Shown here one piece after another: positions 11,969 to 25,000 of a stretch of 64,000 nt of DNA. The position numbers and the translations under genes were made by a program. The notes below the pieces were generated by a model that was not told where the DNA came from, searched no databases, and saw only the letters and a program-made list of their open reading frames with translations. Every line of letters starts with the position of its first letter. The first letter of the stretch is position 1. The DNA is from Inonotus obliquus (taxonomy: Eukaryota; Basidiomycota; Agaricomycetes; Hymenochaetales; Hymenochaetaceae): contig JAJHTX010000013.1 of the NCBI GenBank assembly GCA_032164295.1, positions 1,116,001-1,180,000 on the forward strand, in the 5' to 3' direction.

Positions 11969-12420
11969 TCACTTTCGCTTTGCAGGTTTTACGGGTGAGA
12001 TTTCTTCAACAGTGAGACCTAAGGGAGAGAAACAGACTCGTTAAACCATCATCCTCAACGCCTATGATAATAACGAAGTAAGGAACGCACCAGGAGGCAA
12101 ACTCTGCTTCAGCTTATCCGCTTTCTCGTCGTCCTTAATCGCGAGAGTATATAGATATCGCGAGCGTCGCAACTTCAACTTTGTCCCACTCGCAACTTTC
12201 TTGATGCGCACAGCTAAACATTCACGGGAAACAAAACGGTGACATGCACAAAGACGCAACTGAAAATCAGTGAATGAATGACGCCGAGGGTATTGGAACT
12301 GACCTCGGGCATCCTTCATCCGAGCGAACTCGATGAATTGCTTAATGTCTGTGATTTGCTTCGGCTAGAATGCACAGTAAGATGCCAGAACTCAGGTTTC
12401 TGAGCGATCACACGCACCAT
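11969..12420 (-). CDS. RPL38: Large-subunit ribosomal protein eL38
   Basis: Small ribosomal protein of the 60S subunit. Four exons: 12420-12418 (ATG only), 12364-12304, 12213-12091 and 12018-11969, which total 237 nt, that is 78 residues plus stop, the usual length of eL38. The protein begins [20 protein letters not shown], then [20 protein letters not shown] and [15 protein letters not shown], which are the diagnostic blocks of the family, and ends with a basic tail. Donors are GTGCGT, GTCAGT and GTGCGT; acceptors are CTAG, TTAG and TTAG. An intron directly after the start codon is common in fungal ribosomal protein genes and makes the gene nearly invisible to simple ORF scanning. Confidence 0.93.
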
Positions 12421-15080
12421 GGTGAGCAGAAGTCGGTTCGTCGTCTCAGGTCTTTCGTTCAATTATCGATAGTTGGTCATAACTCGTTCGGATCGACGGA
12501 AGATCGGCAAAACTATACAGCTCTACACGTGACTTGATTATGTCAGGCTCTCGATCTACACCGTCACGAGTTGCAGGGACAGATCTTATGGCATTCTCCA
12601 AGAGCAGACGATGACTAGTTAGTGACCCTCTGAAAAGCACCAAAAGGCCAATTTCTCTTCTACTGGTCTTGTAATCTGGATGCTTGAGTCATGCCGAGGC
12701 AATCATGCTCTGCCTGGACCTCGTTATCATGATTGTGATTTACTGGTTGCTCTTGCTCAAGAATCTCGATGTTGGTCCTGTTAAATACCCCGTGGTAGGT
12801 AATTGCCGGATACCAATGTCAACTTTCTTGCCGTCTATCTCAGTGTCCGTTCCGTTTGGCTAGAGCCAACTTGACTTATTGGATCCTCCGTCCGTTAATG
12901 CCAGCCCTCGAAGTAACGGGGATGACGTCCCTCCAAGATTTACATGCTGTTCCCTCTGACACACTCGATGTTTGTGATCAACTCAACTCCCCTCAAGAGT
13001 TCACCTGTGAGTATTATACGGATTTCTAGACACGATAGCTCTGCTCACGCTGACCTTTCGAATGTGCAGCGCTTCACACTTTGCGCTCCTAGAGACATTT
13101 CGAGGTGATCTCGACTACCTTCCATTCTTCATGATCATCATAAAAGTTGCCCTTGAGCTGCACGGCGATATGGTCGTCTTTAGTCTATTACCCGCTGAAC
13201 AATCAAAAGATCTCCTATACGCACAAGAGCGCACATGCCTTTCGGGGCTTACTACCGAAAGTGGTGCCAGGGTTACAACTATACCGTGTGGACCCGCTTC
13301 CTCCCGCAACTCCCCGGCTTGGTTTATCGACGAACTCCAGCCACTCCTCCTGAAGCGATATTGAGTCATCTGGAAGCGCTATAAAGCCGTGGCTTGTTTG
13401 AGGCGAGACGGGATATCTGCGCTGTCAACTCCCCTGACCTTTCTTCGCACACGCACAACAACTCCTGGGAATCCGAGATACCGTTGCCTTGAGTTTCATC
13501 GGAGACCGCCGGTGCGATGCGCTAGCCGGACTTATGGGCATGAAGCACGACCCCTCCGTGATGCGCAGCATTCCTATTCCTGTATACTTGTAGGAGGAAC
13601 GGGAGGAACGGATGCAGGTTGCCGTATACCCTCCAACGACTGGAGCATATCAAAAGGATCAATGTCTTTTGTTCGTCGTACCAAGGCGCACCATCAGTAT
13701 GGTCATTCCGGTGCAATCGTACGGGACCGGAATATCAGGCCCGAGATTATTGGAGTTGATTTGGATGAGGGTATATGGGTTCTATTCGTCTGGAGTACTA
13801 TCTGGAGGTACGCGTATCTATCAATCCATGTAGAGTGGACATCTGTAGTTTGATAGCCGTTATTCAAACCCAATCGACTCTTCGTCACCAAAATATGGTG
13901 CACTTCCCATCCCTAACGAAGGATGACGCTGCTATCAGAGTGTTCAGTTGCCCGGTACACAACTGCTTAAGGTACCTGCTGTGGCTCCAATATGTTTTGT
14001 TCAGACATAGCATACTGGTAAAGATACTTTACTTAATTTCACCGATGCTTTCACGCTGTGTTGATGGAAGGTCGAAAACACAGCCGACTGAAATGCTCTG
14101 AATGGAAAGAGACGTTAACCTGGGAACGGTGCATCGCATACACGACCTTTTCTATTATTTGGAAGTCTAGGGTGTCACCGCGAGAGCTGCGAAGTAATAA
14201 TCAGTCAAAAACGATGCATCAGAGAAGCCTGAGCATCAAGGTATCTCAGATAGTTTGATCTAAATGGAACATCTGCGTTGCAACCATCCTCGGGCAGTCT
14301 AGTTTGTTCAAAGAGTCCAATGGTAATGCAATACACTTATACGTAAACGACTTCACAACTTTTGGTGGTGGTGGTTGTTCAGAACAGCGCCGACTATTGA
14401 GAGTGACCAAAAGGGGAATAAGGTTCAGACAGTGGTTTCCCACGTGCTGTAACGCTTTCGCTAACTCAGCAACTTTGCCGCTGCCGTTGACATCGCGCAT
14501 CGACTTCCTTTCGCGATTGTGGATGTAGAACAAGTTCCCCATGCAGAGTAAGAAACTTTGCCGACCTGTCAGGAAGAATGTACTTCTTGGCGTCAAGTAG
14601 TCCTTTTTGTGCTCAATAACGGTCGAGGGACATGTCAGTATTGATCCTTTTCCGGAGTTGTTTCCGCTATGGATACAAATGAATTATACTGAAACCTTGG
14701 TACTTGTGAGTCTGCAGTATTATCTTTGTACTCTCGGACTAAGTCATGAGTACAGCACAGGCAGGTATTGCAAATTTCAGCTTTGGGACCGTCCGCATCA
14801 ACTCGGTTCCACTGAACGCCCGTCGCGTTCCGTTCGCGACCAGATCAGGCTTTCAGCGAGACTTACGGACAACTCGAACATACCCAGGGCACAGCCGGAC
14901 CTCATTTCTCGAGACCGAGGGCTTTTCAATTATTCCCATTTGGCGAGTTCATCATACTGTTCACGCGGTCAAGTTTGCTCTGCACAGCCGGCACGGCTTA
15001 TCCGCGAATGGGTATGGTTGGCATGGCTTCCCCCACTCGTTTGGACTGAGATGGACCCTTCCTCCAACCGTCCTAAGCTT
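12421..15080. other. 2.6 kb without a recognisable gene
   Basis: Upstream of eL38 and of the C2H2 gene. Several frames of 100 to 160 codons occur on both strands (for example plus 13062-13364, 13389-13853, 14607-15086), but they overlap each other, lack motifs and could not be joined by splice sites of matching phase. A short exon-like frame starts with ATG at 12898 and has a good GTGAGT donor at 13007, but its next exon stops after a few codons. Possibly an eroded gene; I do not call one. Confidence 0.5.
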
Positions 15081-15082
15081 CT

Positions 15083-15090
15083 ATAAAAAC
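15083..15090 (+). promoter_or_regulatory. TATA-like box upstream of the C2H2 gene
   Basis: TATAAAAA about 180 bases before the ATG at 15264, followed by a CT-rich stretch (15120-15250) typical of fungal transcription start regions. Confidence 0.45.
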
Positions 15091-15263
15091 CTGATCTAAT
15101 TCGGTTTAGTCACCCTGGTTCACTTTTTACTTTGGCTCGCTTCTTCGTTCTACTACTACCACTTGCTTCTGCTATTTATTCTTTGCACTTGCATTCGAGA
15201 CGCGTGCTGCTTTGCCTTCCTTGTGCTCTTCAATACTTCTCTTTCGCATTGCACATTGAAGAT

Positions 15264-16792
15264 ATGGACTCTTATTCGCTTATGAGCCCCATAGACAACT
15301 TTGCTTTCACCCACTTCGCGAATAGGTTCGTTTGTTCGAGCATGATTGCTTGCCACCGTGGCGGCCCGCCAGCTAACGCCACTGTTGTGTAGTTCTTCAG
15401 GGAACAATCCAGCGCATCGCGGCAAAACGAACTCTCATAGTATACACCAACAGGAAGTTCCGAGAACGCCTCTACCGAAGTCGAACAACGAATGGCAAGA
15501 GTTGTTGGACAGCTCTCAGGCTGGACAGTTCTCGTTCAACATGTGGGATGAAAATCCCTTTGCTCAGGATAAGCAGGTAAGCCTCCTTGAGACGACAGGA
15601 GAGTCGTACTTTACTGAAGTCGACACGATGTTAGTCTTCTGGATCACCCTGGCGGCCTCACGTTTTCAGAACTCTTTCAGATTCCTTCCTCGATTCTCCC
15701 TTGTCTTCGTCCTCCTTTTTGTCTTCGGCATCTGGCTCTCCCTCGGTTCTTTCGTCTGCGGCATGCTCTCCATGGCAGACATGCCCGGGACTCGCTCCGG
15801 TCAGTCCTGACATTCCACTCCTGGATGAACTTAGTCTTGGCCTTCAAGGGTCGTTTTCTGTCTCTTCGGATGATGTGTCTGCTTATGGATTCAACAATCT
15901 CTCGCTTGGCTCGCCTATTCAGCTCTCCCATGAAGTTGACAACGGTGCAATCGAACCATTCAACCTAATGGAGCCTCAGCCCCATGTAGCGGCAGCGACG
16001 ACAATCGAGCCCTCCCATCTCATGTCGAACGCACTCGGACTCGAGCTCGGTGCACAAGACCACGGCGCGAACACAGGGATGCCGCCAAACGACGCGACGC
16101 ATATGTATGCTCCTTTCGGTCAACATGTCACAAGTCCGCCTCAGAGCAAGGGATCATCCCCGCTTAGTGACCCTGGTGATGTACCGCCCTTACCTCCGCA
16201 CTCCGTCCCGTCGCATACGGCGAGCAGCAGCAACTTTGAACCATTCTCTTCTGCTAGTAGTGTTCCTTCAGATAACGCTTTGTATAATCGTGCCAGCCGC
16301 CGTAGGGCGAGCCGCGTTGATTATGCCGAAGCTGCGTATGATGGTGATAGCGATGAGGATCTTGAAGAGTCCTCTGAAGCTGGATCCAACCTCATGCGCA
16401 TTGCGAAACGTCGCAAGGCAGCTTCAGAGTCTCCAACATTCGCGTATTCGGAGAGCGACGATGACGCTGAACTTAGCGAGTTCGGAACACACCACGGCAA
16501 GAAAGGCGGTAGGCGGTTGGCAGCGAAGAGTGGTAACTCTGCTACCAACTCGAAGCGCAAGTCCAAACGCAGACATCATTGTCCACTTGAAGGATGCAAG
16601 CAGACTTTCACTCGAGTGACGGATATGGCTCGTCATCTTGGAAGTGTTCATCGTACGGTCGATACGGATGCGAATCGTTGCTCGTTCTGCCATAAAGCCT
16701 TCTCCCGTGACGATGCGGTATTGCGCCATGAGAATGACAGCTGTCCCATGCGCCCACGCAAGAGCAACAATCGTAACGAACTTTGGGTCTGA
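15264..16792 (+). CDS. C2H2 zinc-finger transcription factor, 473 residues
   Basis: Exons 15264-15325, 15393-15629 and 15670-16792 sum to 1422 nt with matching phases. The first exon (MDSYSLMSPIDNFAF) gives a better start than the ATG inside the long exon. Residues 1 to about 370 are Ser/Pro-rich and acidic in patches (DGDSDEDLEESSE), like an activation region, with a basic stretch KRKSKRRHH just before the DNA-binding end. Two fingers close the protein: CPLEGC..H..H (C-x4-C-x12-H-x4-H) and CSFC..H..C (C-x2-C-x12-H-x4-C). Nuclear regulator by family; the target genes are unknown. The second intron would be only 40 nt (15630-15669), short even for basidiomycetes; a stronger-looking donor at 15577 would shift the frame. 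Confidence 0.8.
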
Positions 16793-18720
16793 ACTTTTCT
16801 TCCCTATTCCTTTGAATCAAGGGACCTTTTCCAACTATCTTTATTTCGCCTTTATTAAGGCGTACTTTTTGCATTTATGCGAGGTCTGTTGAAGTTGTTT
16901 TCCCTTCCCTTGACGCAGTTCGCTGACATAAGTTGTACTCAGACTCTCTTTATTATCATCATTGGCACGACATAACGCGATCCCTCCTTCCTCACACACT
17001 TTCGCATACGACCTTGGCCAAGTGCCCGCAATACAATCAACCATTCATTCAACTCCATGCTGGCATCCAACAACACACTCATTACGAAGGCAACTACGAC
17101 CAACCTGCATATTACAGCCCGATAGGCAATTATTTATCTATAGCATACTCCCTTCCATTCATTTCGTTCACTCTCTTCCTTTCTCCCCACTCATCATTAG
17201 TGTATCATGCGAGCCTTTTAGGCAAAAACAGTGAACCATCGGCAAAGTCAACATAAAACACCTTCATCATCCCGAATAGATGTAATAACGTCAACAAATT
17301 ATGCTATGTATCATATAAAAGTTGTTTCGTTTCGTTTACTTTTGCTATATGTGTTTCAGGAGAGATCTATTAAAAGTTTTAATATATTATTATTTTCTAC
17401 CTCTATTATGTACGCTCTCTTTTCTGAAGGACTGGGGAGCGCTCCGCTTCATAGAGGTCGTTGAACGCTTGGACAACCTCTGTGGTTCAACGCATACTCG
17501 ATATCACCCCGAGTATCGGCCTTTGTCGGCTTCCTTCACCTTCTCAAATCAAAAATCAACAAGCAAAGTACTTTCTAAATTTACCTATTCCAATTCACTT
17601 TCCCCATGAAACTGAAACACCGAACTCACTCATCGACTAGTTGGCTTACGCTTGAGACGTCGGCACTTCACCTCGGTGAAATATACTTTCTAGTCTAGGA
17701 AACCGAAGTATTACATTTTTGAACATATTTTTACGTCTCCTACCTCTGTGATTTTACTATTTAGGTCATCTGAGAGGTGGGAGAATCGTTTTTGCAGAGG
17801 TATATATGCCGAATTTGATTTAGTATTCCCGAGAATAGGCCTGAATCCTCTGCTTGCGTGCCCCGAAAGAGGATTGAAGAAGGGGACCGATCCAGACACA
17901 TATGCATTGCGTAGATGAATGGGTTTACTTATTGGTTTAGACCGGGCTCCTCTACTGAGCTTGCTAGGCGTTTCGTTTTTCTTACTGTGATTGCTGAGAT
18001 GTGTTCCTGTTACTTTGCTTATTGTTCGAATAGGTCTCATACCAAAGTATACGGGGAAGTGATCTGGGCGGCAACTGAGCAACGCGCTGCGCCCATTGTT
18101 GGGAAAGTATGCATGACCAGTCTGCACGCCGAGTGTTCAATCCTGCTGAGCTCGGAAAGCGAATTGATAGAGAAAGACAACACCTCCTCGATCTGGGATT
18201 CCGAACCAGTTGACCGAGCCATAATCCCATCAGAGCCGTCAACTACACGAAATGTCATTCAATCGAGTATGAGAAAAATACGAGAAAATGGGGTAAGTGG
18301 AGTTGGATAGCAGAGCCGACGACTCGCCGAACAAGATCAGAACTAGTGTCAGTGGCGACCACACGCAAAGTGCCTATTACAGGAATAATATTCATTGGTT
18401 TGCATGAGCGCATTTTCATATCTGGAAGAACTTGTGGCTCATAGACCTATCGAGACTGATGCCGTTCCTTGCAGTACATATTTCATATTCTTTCCAATAA
18501 ACTGTTTTGCATGGTTTAGCGAATGAAATGGTGAAGGATTAACGTACAAGCATTGACTGCGCTCGCGACGGACCCGATGGAGACTACTTGGAGACTACCG
18601 TTCGGCGAGTCGACTCTACAGGAAGCTTTCGCGATGCGCGTGTGGTGCAACGCAAGGCCTGCATGATCCAAAACATGGGTGGACATTCATCCCATATTGG
18701 TATTATATAGTCAACCATTA
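16793..18720. other. 1.9 kb flank, no gene recognised
   Basis: Contains the AT-rich 3' region of the C2H2 gene up to about 17,700. Opposed frames at 17711-18310 (131 to 138 codons) have no known motif. A minus-strand frame starting at 18258 (MTFRVVDGSDGIMARSTG) could be a small gene, but no splice model was found. Confidence 0.45.
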
Positions 18721-19740
18721 CTATTGAAGGGAAGCGAGAAGATTCGGGATTTCTTCAAGACTGCTAACGATCTTCATTTCCTCGAGATCGGCATCGACAT
18801 GACTGTGGAGTGGCAGCAGTTGGTCCGACCATCCTTTACGTGCCCTGTCGACCCATATAGCTCTCATACCGGATGCTATCGCTCCCGTCACGTCGAACGG
18901 ATTTCTTCCAGGTCAGTTAATGAAGTCAGTTCCGAGCTTTCTAAGGGTATGCCGGAAGTGCTTCGGAGAAAGAGCGTACCCGCTTACAAGCCAGCAGTCT
19001 TTCGGCTGGTCCCCTTTGTCAGCGTGCCTCCAAAGGCCTTTATATATCTCGGGGGAAGGCTTATATACCCTGAGGTTATCGGCTACGTAGATGTCGAGCG
19101 CGAAGTTGTGGAGACCGGCAGCACTGAGTGCTTTGCTGGCCATCTCATTGGTACCTTGTTCGCATATGAGTGCAACGTATTTCCAATAACGTAGAGTTGG
19201 TCACCGTTGGTGAAGATGATAATTCTCATGTTATCGTCCTTTTCCAGCTTATGCAGGGCGGATCCAGCATCAGGAAAACTAACGAAGGTCAAATCGTGTT
19301 CTCAGAAAGAGCATTCAGGTCGGTACAGACCACGGAAGAATCTGATATGCGTCCATAAGCTCCTTGACGTCTAACTCATTGAAGCTTATTCCGCTTTCTG
19401 TGAGGGCATTGCGAAGCGATTTCTGAGTGACGATGTCAAAGCTTTCATACACATCTGGTTTATCGGCATTAGTTGAGCTGGGAACTGTTCTACGAAGATA
19501 GATGCATATGTTTACTCATAGAGTTCAACCTCCATGTGTACCTGCGAGGTGACTAAGGAACGCGTAGAGCATGATGATCGAATGAACTCCAGCTTACTCG
19601 AGTTGGTATCTACGCCACAAGGCACTAACTGCATCTGCCTTGCCTTTATCCAGATGAAGGTATTCAGAGAGAGCTGAGGAGATTCCACTTGTGTCAAGGA
19701 GTGTTCCGTAGACGTCGAAGGCGAGAACGTATCTAGGCAT
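18721..19740 (-). CDS. HAD-superfamily hydrolase, type II haloacid dehalogenase-like
   Basis: Cytosolic hydrolase of the haloacid dehalogenase superfamily; the family removes halide from 2-haloacids, but fungal members may act on other substrates. Start at 19740: MPRYVLAFDVYGTLLD carries the nucleophile Asp in DVYGT. Then RRYQLEYTWRLNS, FDIVTQKSLRNAL, the second motif IIIFTNG, YVADNLRVYKPSPEIYKGL with the catalytic Lys, and the acidic motif SGNPFDVTGA, followed by GMRAIWVDR. Six exons are joined by short introns at GA|GTAAGC, A|GTAAAC, a GTCTGT donor, G|GTGACC and GG|GTACGC. Every join restores the family pattern, so the gene looks intact even though no single frame covers it. Stop at 18721. 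It shares a 0.5 kb divergent promoter region with the gene at 20228. Confidence 0.85.
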
Positions 19741-20227
19741 CTCTCCAGAGGACTGATGGTGTGCCGACTATGAGAAAGGATGAAAAGTACTTGAGGCCTG
19801 GTTTGCGCAGCTCAGTAGTATTCCAAATCAGGGGAATTGAAGCCAGAGCTGGAACAAAAGGCACTTTAGTACACGATATACGGCGAAACCTTATCAGTGG
19901 CTCGTTGAAAGAGTGACGGCAAGTTGGTAAAAAGTTGGCAAATGGCAAGTGACACTAATTCTAAAGTCCAAAAATAAAAAACGAGCACGTGAGAGCGCGA
20001 CGATCACGTGTACATAATGTTACGTACGCTATCAGGATAAGGTTTGGCATGGTTTGGTCGCGCCTGGTTCAACAACACCTCTAAGCACAACAACACAACC
20101 ACCCCTTGTCCCTAATCCACCACCTTCCAATCTCCCGTCTATCAGTCCCCCGCCATTTCTCCCATCGCCTGCGACGACATCAAGCTCATATTTGTCCCTA
20201 TCTACCCGCTCTTATTGATTATCTCAT
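19741..20227. promoter_or_regulatory. Divergent intergenic region between HAD gene and AT-hook-like gene
   Basis: 487 bases between two start codons pointing away from each other. The right half is CA/CT-rich (20070-20210), as in fungal core promoters lacking a strong TATA box. It probably holds both promoters. Confidence 0.5.
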
Positions 20228-21024
20228 ATGGCTCCCAAGAAAGCTGCTGCCACTGATGCTGCGCCTGAGAAGCCTACAGATGCCCCAGCCGTGAATGGCG
20301 ACAAGGCTACGACTGAAACCACGAACGAAGAGCCGACGAAAGAGAGAAAGAAGCCTGGCCGTAAGCCTGGCTCAACCAAGAAGAAGACTGCGGGCGAGCC
20401 CCCGGCAAAGGGCACTCGTCAATCGTCCCGTCTTGCCGGAAGGACCATCGGCAAAGAAGTTGTAAAGAAACCGGCCGCAGCGAAACCAAGGGGTAGGAAG
20501 AGAAAGGCAGATGCAGAGGAAACTAAGGAGGATAAGGAGGATGAGAACAGCGAGGTGAAGGAGGATGAAACAGTTGCGGTTAGCGAGCCTGTCGCAAAGA
20601 AGGTCCGTCGCTCTCTCGTTATCCTTGATTTATTATCGCATGCTCACGTTTTGTAGCCTAAGACTACCGCAAAGCCTGCGTCTAGGGCGTCTAAGGCGTC
20701 TGCTGAGGCTACGGCAACCTCTAAGCCACCTTCAACCGCCAAGCCATCTTCAAAGAAGCCACCCTCCCGTGCAAAAGCTTCTTCGAAACCCCCTTCCAGA
20801 GTGGGTCGTTTCGCTAGTATCATCATGCTGCCCTTCGAATAATATCTGCTTGTTTTGTCTTTATAGGCTGACAGGAACAAGGAAAACGGAGCCAATCTCG
20901 CTCAAGTCCCGGAGACTATCCCCGAAGAACCTGCAGCTGTCGCAGTGCGTATCCCATTTATTCCTCGCTAGCTTAATGATTTGTGATTTGTTAATTGATA
21001 ACAATTTCGATGTCCTAGGCTTAA
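20228..21024 (+). CDS. Lys/Pro/Ala-rich AT-hook-like nuclear protein, 200 residues
   Basis: Four exons: 20228-20602, 20657-20800, 20867-20944 and 21019-21024, all phase 0; the last one encodes only Ala and the stop. Start MAPKKAAATDAAPEKPTDAP. The sequence is low-complexity: Lys/Ala/Pro repeats, KKPGRKPGSTKKK and PRGRKRKAD, which resemble AT-hook or HMG-like minor-groove binding motifs, then an acidic stretch (EETKEDKEDENSEVKED), then Ser/Pro/Lys repeats and an acidic tail. A chromatin-associated nuclear protein is likely from composition only. No folded domain is visible. Confidence 0.75.
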
Positions 21025-22079
21025 AGAATTGAGAGGAACGCATTACGATCATCGAAACGTGATAAATCGTATAGGAAGATCCCCGTGTCACTATCGGTTT
21101 CCGTTTCCTCCACGGTTTTCTGCTTTCTTTCTGGCTATTGCTAATATCTACCATCGTCACCACCATTTTCCCATTTCCGTTGTATGCAAACGACCTTGCT
21201 TACTGTGATATTTCTTTTCTGAAACATGCGTACTAAATATGTGTAACATCTTATCTGATCTCATAACCCTTCGTCACCTTATTTTCATCGCCCATTCTGC
21301 ATTATGGGTTTCCAGAATGCTTCGTTGTATGGTGAGCGAAAAAGGCAGGAAAGTGGGTCGGTACCCTGCCAGTGACGAGGGCGATAACGTCTGTTCTTCC
21401 CTTCCTAACCCTATGCCCCCACCACCTTCTCACTTTCTGATTTCTTCTGTCTGATTTGTTCAGTGAATATTGTATAACTTTTTTCGGTTCGGCGATCGCT
21501 GGTTTCCTCCTTCAATCATCTTTCGCTTTATAGGCCCCTTTCCTCGATCCCGGATGAGCGACAATCCAGCGACACCTACCATTTCACTACCACCACACCC
21601 CAATTGCCCATCTTCTTCATATTGCTTTGAGTTACACATGTACAATCCGCTTTGCACCTTCAGATTCGCCTTTATTAGGCGGAATGGAGCGGTTTAGGAG
21701 GCGGGAGACTTGAATGATGGATGAGTTAGGATGGTCCCTTTGTAGTTGCCATATAGTTGGAGCTTTGGTTGCAAATAGGGTAGCACAACTAGTACCGCGA
21801 TTTTGTTGATATTTGTGTGTATTTGCTTGATTGTTTTGATTGAATATTTATTTTCGGTTTTGGATGGTATCTGATTGCGTGAAGATCGATTTGAGTACAT
21901 AGGTGAGTGAGAACATGGAGAACAGACGAAGTCGAAGTTGTATTTTATGAGGACGAAGGAGTTCTGTGTTGGTGATATGTGCTACAGGAATCCAACAATG
22001 TATGTTTTGAAAGAATACGGACAAAATATGAAGTAGAAGAAGCTCAGAACGAAGGACGAAGTTGACTCAGCGAGTCGGG
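21025..22079. other. Convergent 3' flanks, no gene
   Basis: About 1 kb between the 3' ends of the AT-hook-like gene and the amylase gene. T-rich untranslated-type sequence with short frames only. I see nothing else in it. Confidence 0.55.
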
Positions 22080-25000
22080 TCATCGCCACGTAGTAGTAAT
22101 AGTCAGCGGACTGGTTCCGGTCGATGCACTTCGATTCGGATCGCTCTCCCATACGATCTATTCGTGAAAGGCATCCATTAATAGTAGGTTAGTACCTCTA
22201 TCGTACATACGTAGATAATCTTGGTGGCAAACGAGAGAAGATGGCAGGACTCAGGAGGGGAGAGAGAGAAGAGACGTACACTTCCATCAGTCTCTTTCCG
22301 AATGAACTTGTATTCAAAGTTGGTATTGACGAGTATGGAGACTGTAACGGACCAGATGGGGTAGGTTGCTGCTGAGAGTGGGATCTATGTGTACAGTATG
22401 CATGTGAATTTGGTCAATCGATCTTAGGTTTTGCGGAAGGGGGGGGGGGGGGGGGGGTGAGTGAATGTATGAGAAAGACGTACAGCATCGTTAGGGTCCC
22501 ATGATTTCAATTCGGGTATGCTACCAACGAGGAAGATATTCTGTGTAGTAAGAACACCCCAAATGGTTAGTTAGACAACTCAGAGCGGAACGAGTGATGA
22601 GAGAAACGGATCAGACCTCTCCGAAAACCGTTGTGGCCATCTCCTGGAACGTCACTGAGACGGTACTCGGTACATCCGGGTTAGCAGTTCCTAAAGCACC
22701 AATGTGAATAGCAAGAGCGTTTCGCGGTGAAACTGTTGCATTGAACGTCCCGTCTGACGCTACGCTTATCCTGTTCGGCACAAATAGCCACCAAGCACGG
22801 AAAGAAATCGTCACAGTTAGCATGAGGCTATTTAAGAGAGATAGTATCCATATAGAGAAGGAGACTTAAACGTACGCCTGTCCAGCACAAACACCATCAG
22901 TACTCGGTACGCCGGCAATAACATCACAATATGATCCCTCAGGTAAGCCACTCTCGAATACCGCACTCCAGCTAGAGTCCTCGTTATTGATTACGACGAA
23001 CCCTGCTTGACCTCGTGCGAATGCGATACGCTGTGAGGTGGATGATACCCAGTTTGTCAGGGGATTGGACTGGGATGAGGTCCCAGTGACGGTGTTATGA
23101 AATCCGACCATACCCGCGATAGCTAGCCATCGGTGTTGACAGAGCCAGCCGTTTACGCCACCATTGGCGAAGCATGTGCCTGTACCTGTGAGTGTGATAA
23201 CGATAAGAAGTCGAATGGATGGGAATCGGGACTCCAGTCTGTTGTGGCGAATTATGCGACTTACCTCCGTTCGGCGAACCCGCATCCTTATCTGTGAAAC
23301 CGTCGTAGCTGGAGAGGATAGTTGGAGTACCGTATGGATGTGCTCTGCAAGATGGGTATGAGTCATAAACCAAGGTTCTTTGTGTAGCAGTCAGTCAGAG
23401 AACATACAAGGAAAAGATCATTGCGAGTGTATATGCGTTTGAAGGGGAATCGTTGTTGAGCGAGTCGCCATTCTACCAGAACACGTATGAGTACCTATGA
23501 GACGTTAGCTATTTGAGAAAGCGACTTACGCGCTCCGTATCATGATTCGTTACGAAGACATTTGCAAGGTCACCAGGGACCCACCCTGCGGATAGGTCGG
23601 AATGAGTAGATGTCTGAAGCATACTGATGAGAACGCACCTTGATTGTCAAGATTCTGCAGATTGGCTATGCCGTCGTTCAAGAAAGCATTCTTGATGGTG
23701 TACGTATAGCGAAATCTAAGGGTGTAGTGTCACCTCAAGATGATTTTCCTCCAGAAGGATGACACATACTCTTGCACATCACCTGGTTTTCCAATAAGTA
23801 CGAGCAATGAAGACAAATCTAAACGTACCTATCCCGACATACTCATTAGGCGTGATAGGTTCTCCTGCGGCGAATATAACCTGGACCGGCATCGTGGATT
23901 GTATCAGCGCACAATAGTTTCAACACCGAATTCCAGCACGGACCTCCTGGGTGAGGTAAGGAGAGTCACTCAATCGACTTGTGATGTTCGCCAGGTCCAT
24001 TGCCGCGATATCTGTCACAGAGTTAGCCTTTACACTCAAGTTCCTCATGTGCGTTTCGTAAGTGACGGGTACGCACGTTTAGCAGCGTCAAGCCGCAGTC
24101 CATCAACTCCCAACGAAATTAGGTCATTAGCGTATTGGGCTAAACGCGATCGGACATATTCCGTATCTGTTGCAAGACTAGACGTCACATCGAACATCAG
24201 CCAGTGATCAGCATCCATCCGTCAGGAAACGCGGGGAGCAGATATAGACGGCAAACATACTCAGCTAGATTGACCAACTCGCAAGTCTGTACTTCTTGTC
24301 GGTTACTGTAATCGACAATGTCGTCGCCTTCTTCTAAACCGCAATGGTGGAAGTCTTGGAATTGGTAAATTCCGGGGTAGTTATAGTGGGTGAATGCTAT
24401 CCAGGTGAGAGTAATCAGTTTTCGACGGCTAAGAGAGTGGATGGGTAGATGGTAAGGACTTACAGCTTCCTGCTACACCGGTCCCTAAAATATTGGGAGG
24501 AGACATTAAAACTGAGATTGTAGCCGACATCATGCGCGCACTCACCAGAGTCTGAGCCAGCCATGTGGTTGAAAATGGTGTCTATAAAAGTAGGAATGGG
24601 GCCTCCGAACCTGCGACCGTCTCGTAGGAATGACGCACCAGCGATAACCTTTACTCCAGCTGCATGACAAGTATCAATCATATTCTGAAATTGTGCTCGA
24701 TTTCCGCGTTTTGAAGTAAGGATATATGAAACGGGTTGATAATCTGTCCACCATTCATCCCCTGATTAAACACTTTGAGATCATCCGCTGGCAGGCGGAA
24801 TCAAGAAAGGCTTTGACCTTGAACGTGCTCTTGAGGTGGACTTGCTTGTACGAAACCATATCCTAGAGTCAACTCGACTAATTAATAGTTGAAGCGCAAG
24901 TGAGCGTGAAGAGTTTTCACCTGCAGGTCCGATGAACTCCGTACATTCAGCTGCGATGCTGTCCCATGTCCATTCAAACATCTGGATGATGACATCTAGC

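Noticed and set aside
12898..13364. Possible plus-strand gene starting at 12898
   Set aside because: A good intron (13007-13069) joins to a frame that stops after seven codons; the alternative frame does not match phase.
15701..16792. Start of the C2H2 protein at the ATG-less long frame start
   Set aside because: Upstream exons with coding character and matching phases extend the protein to 15264.
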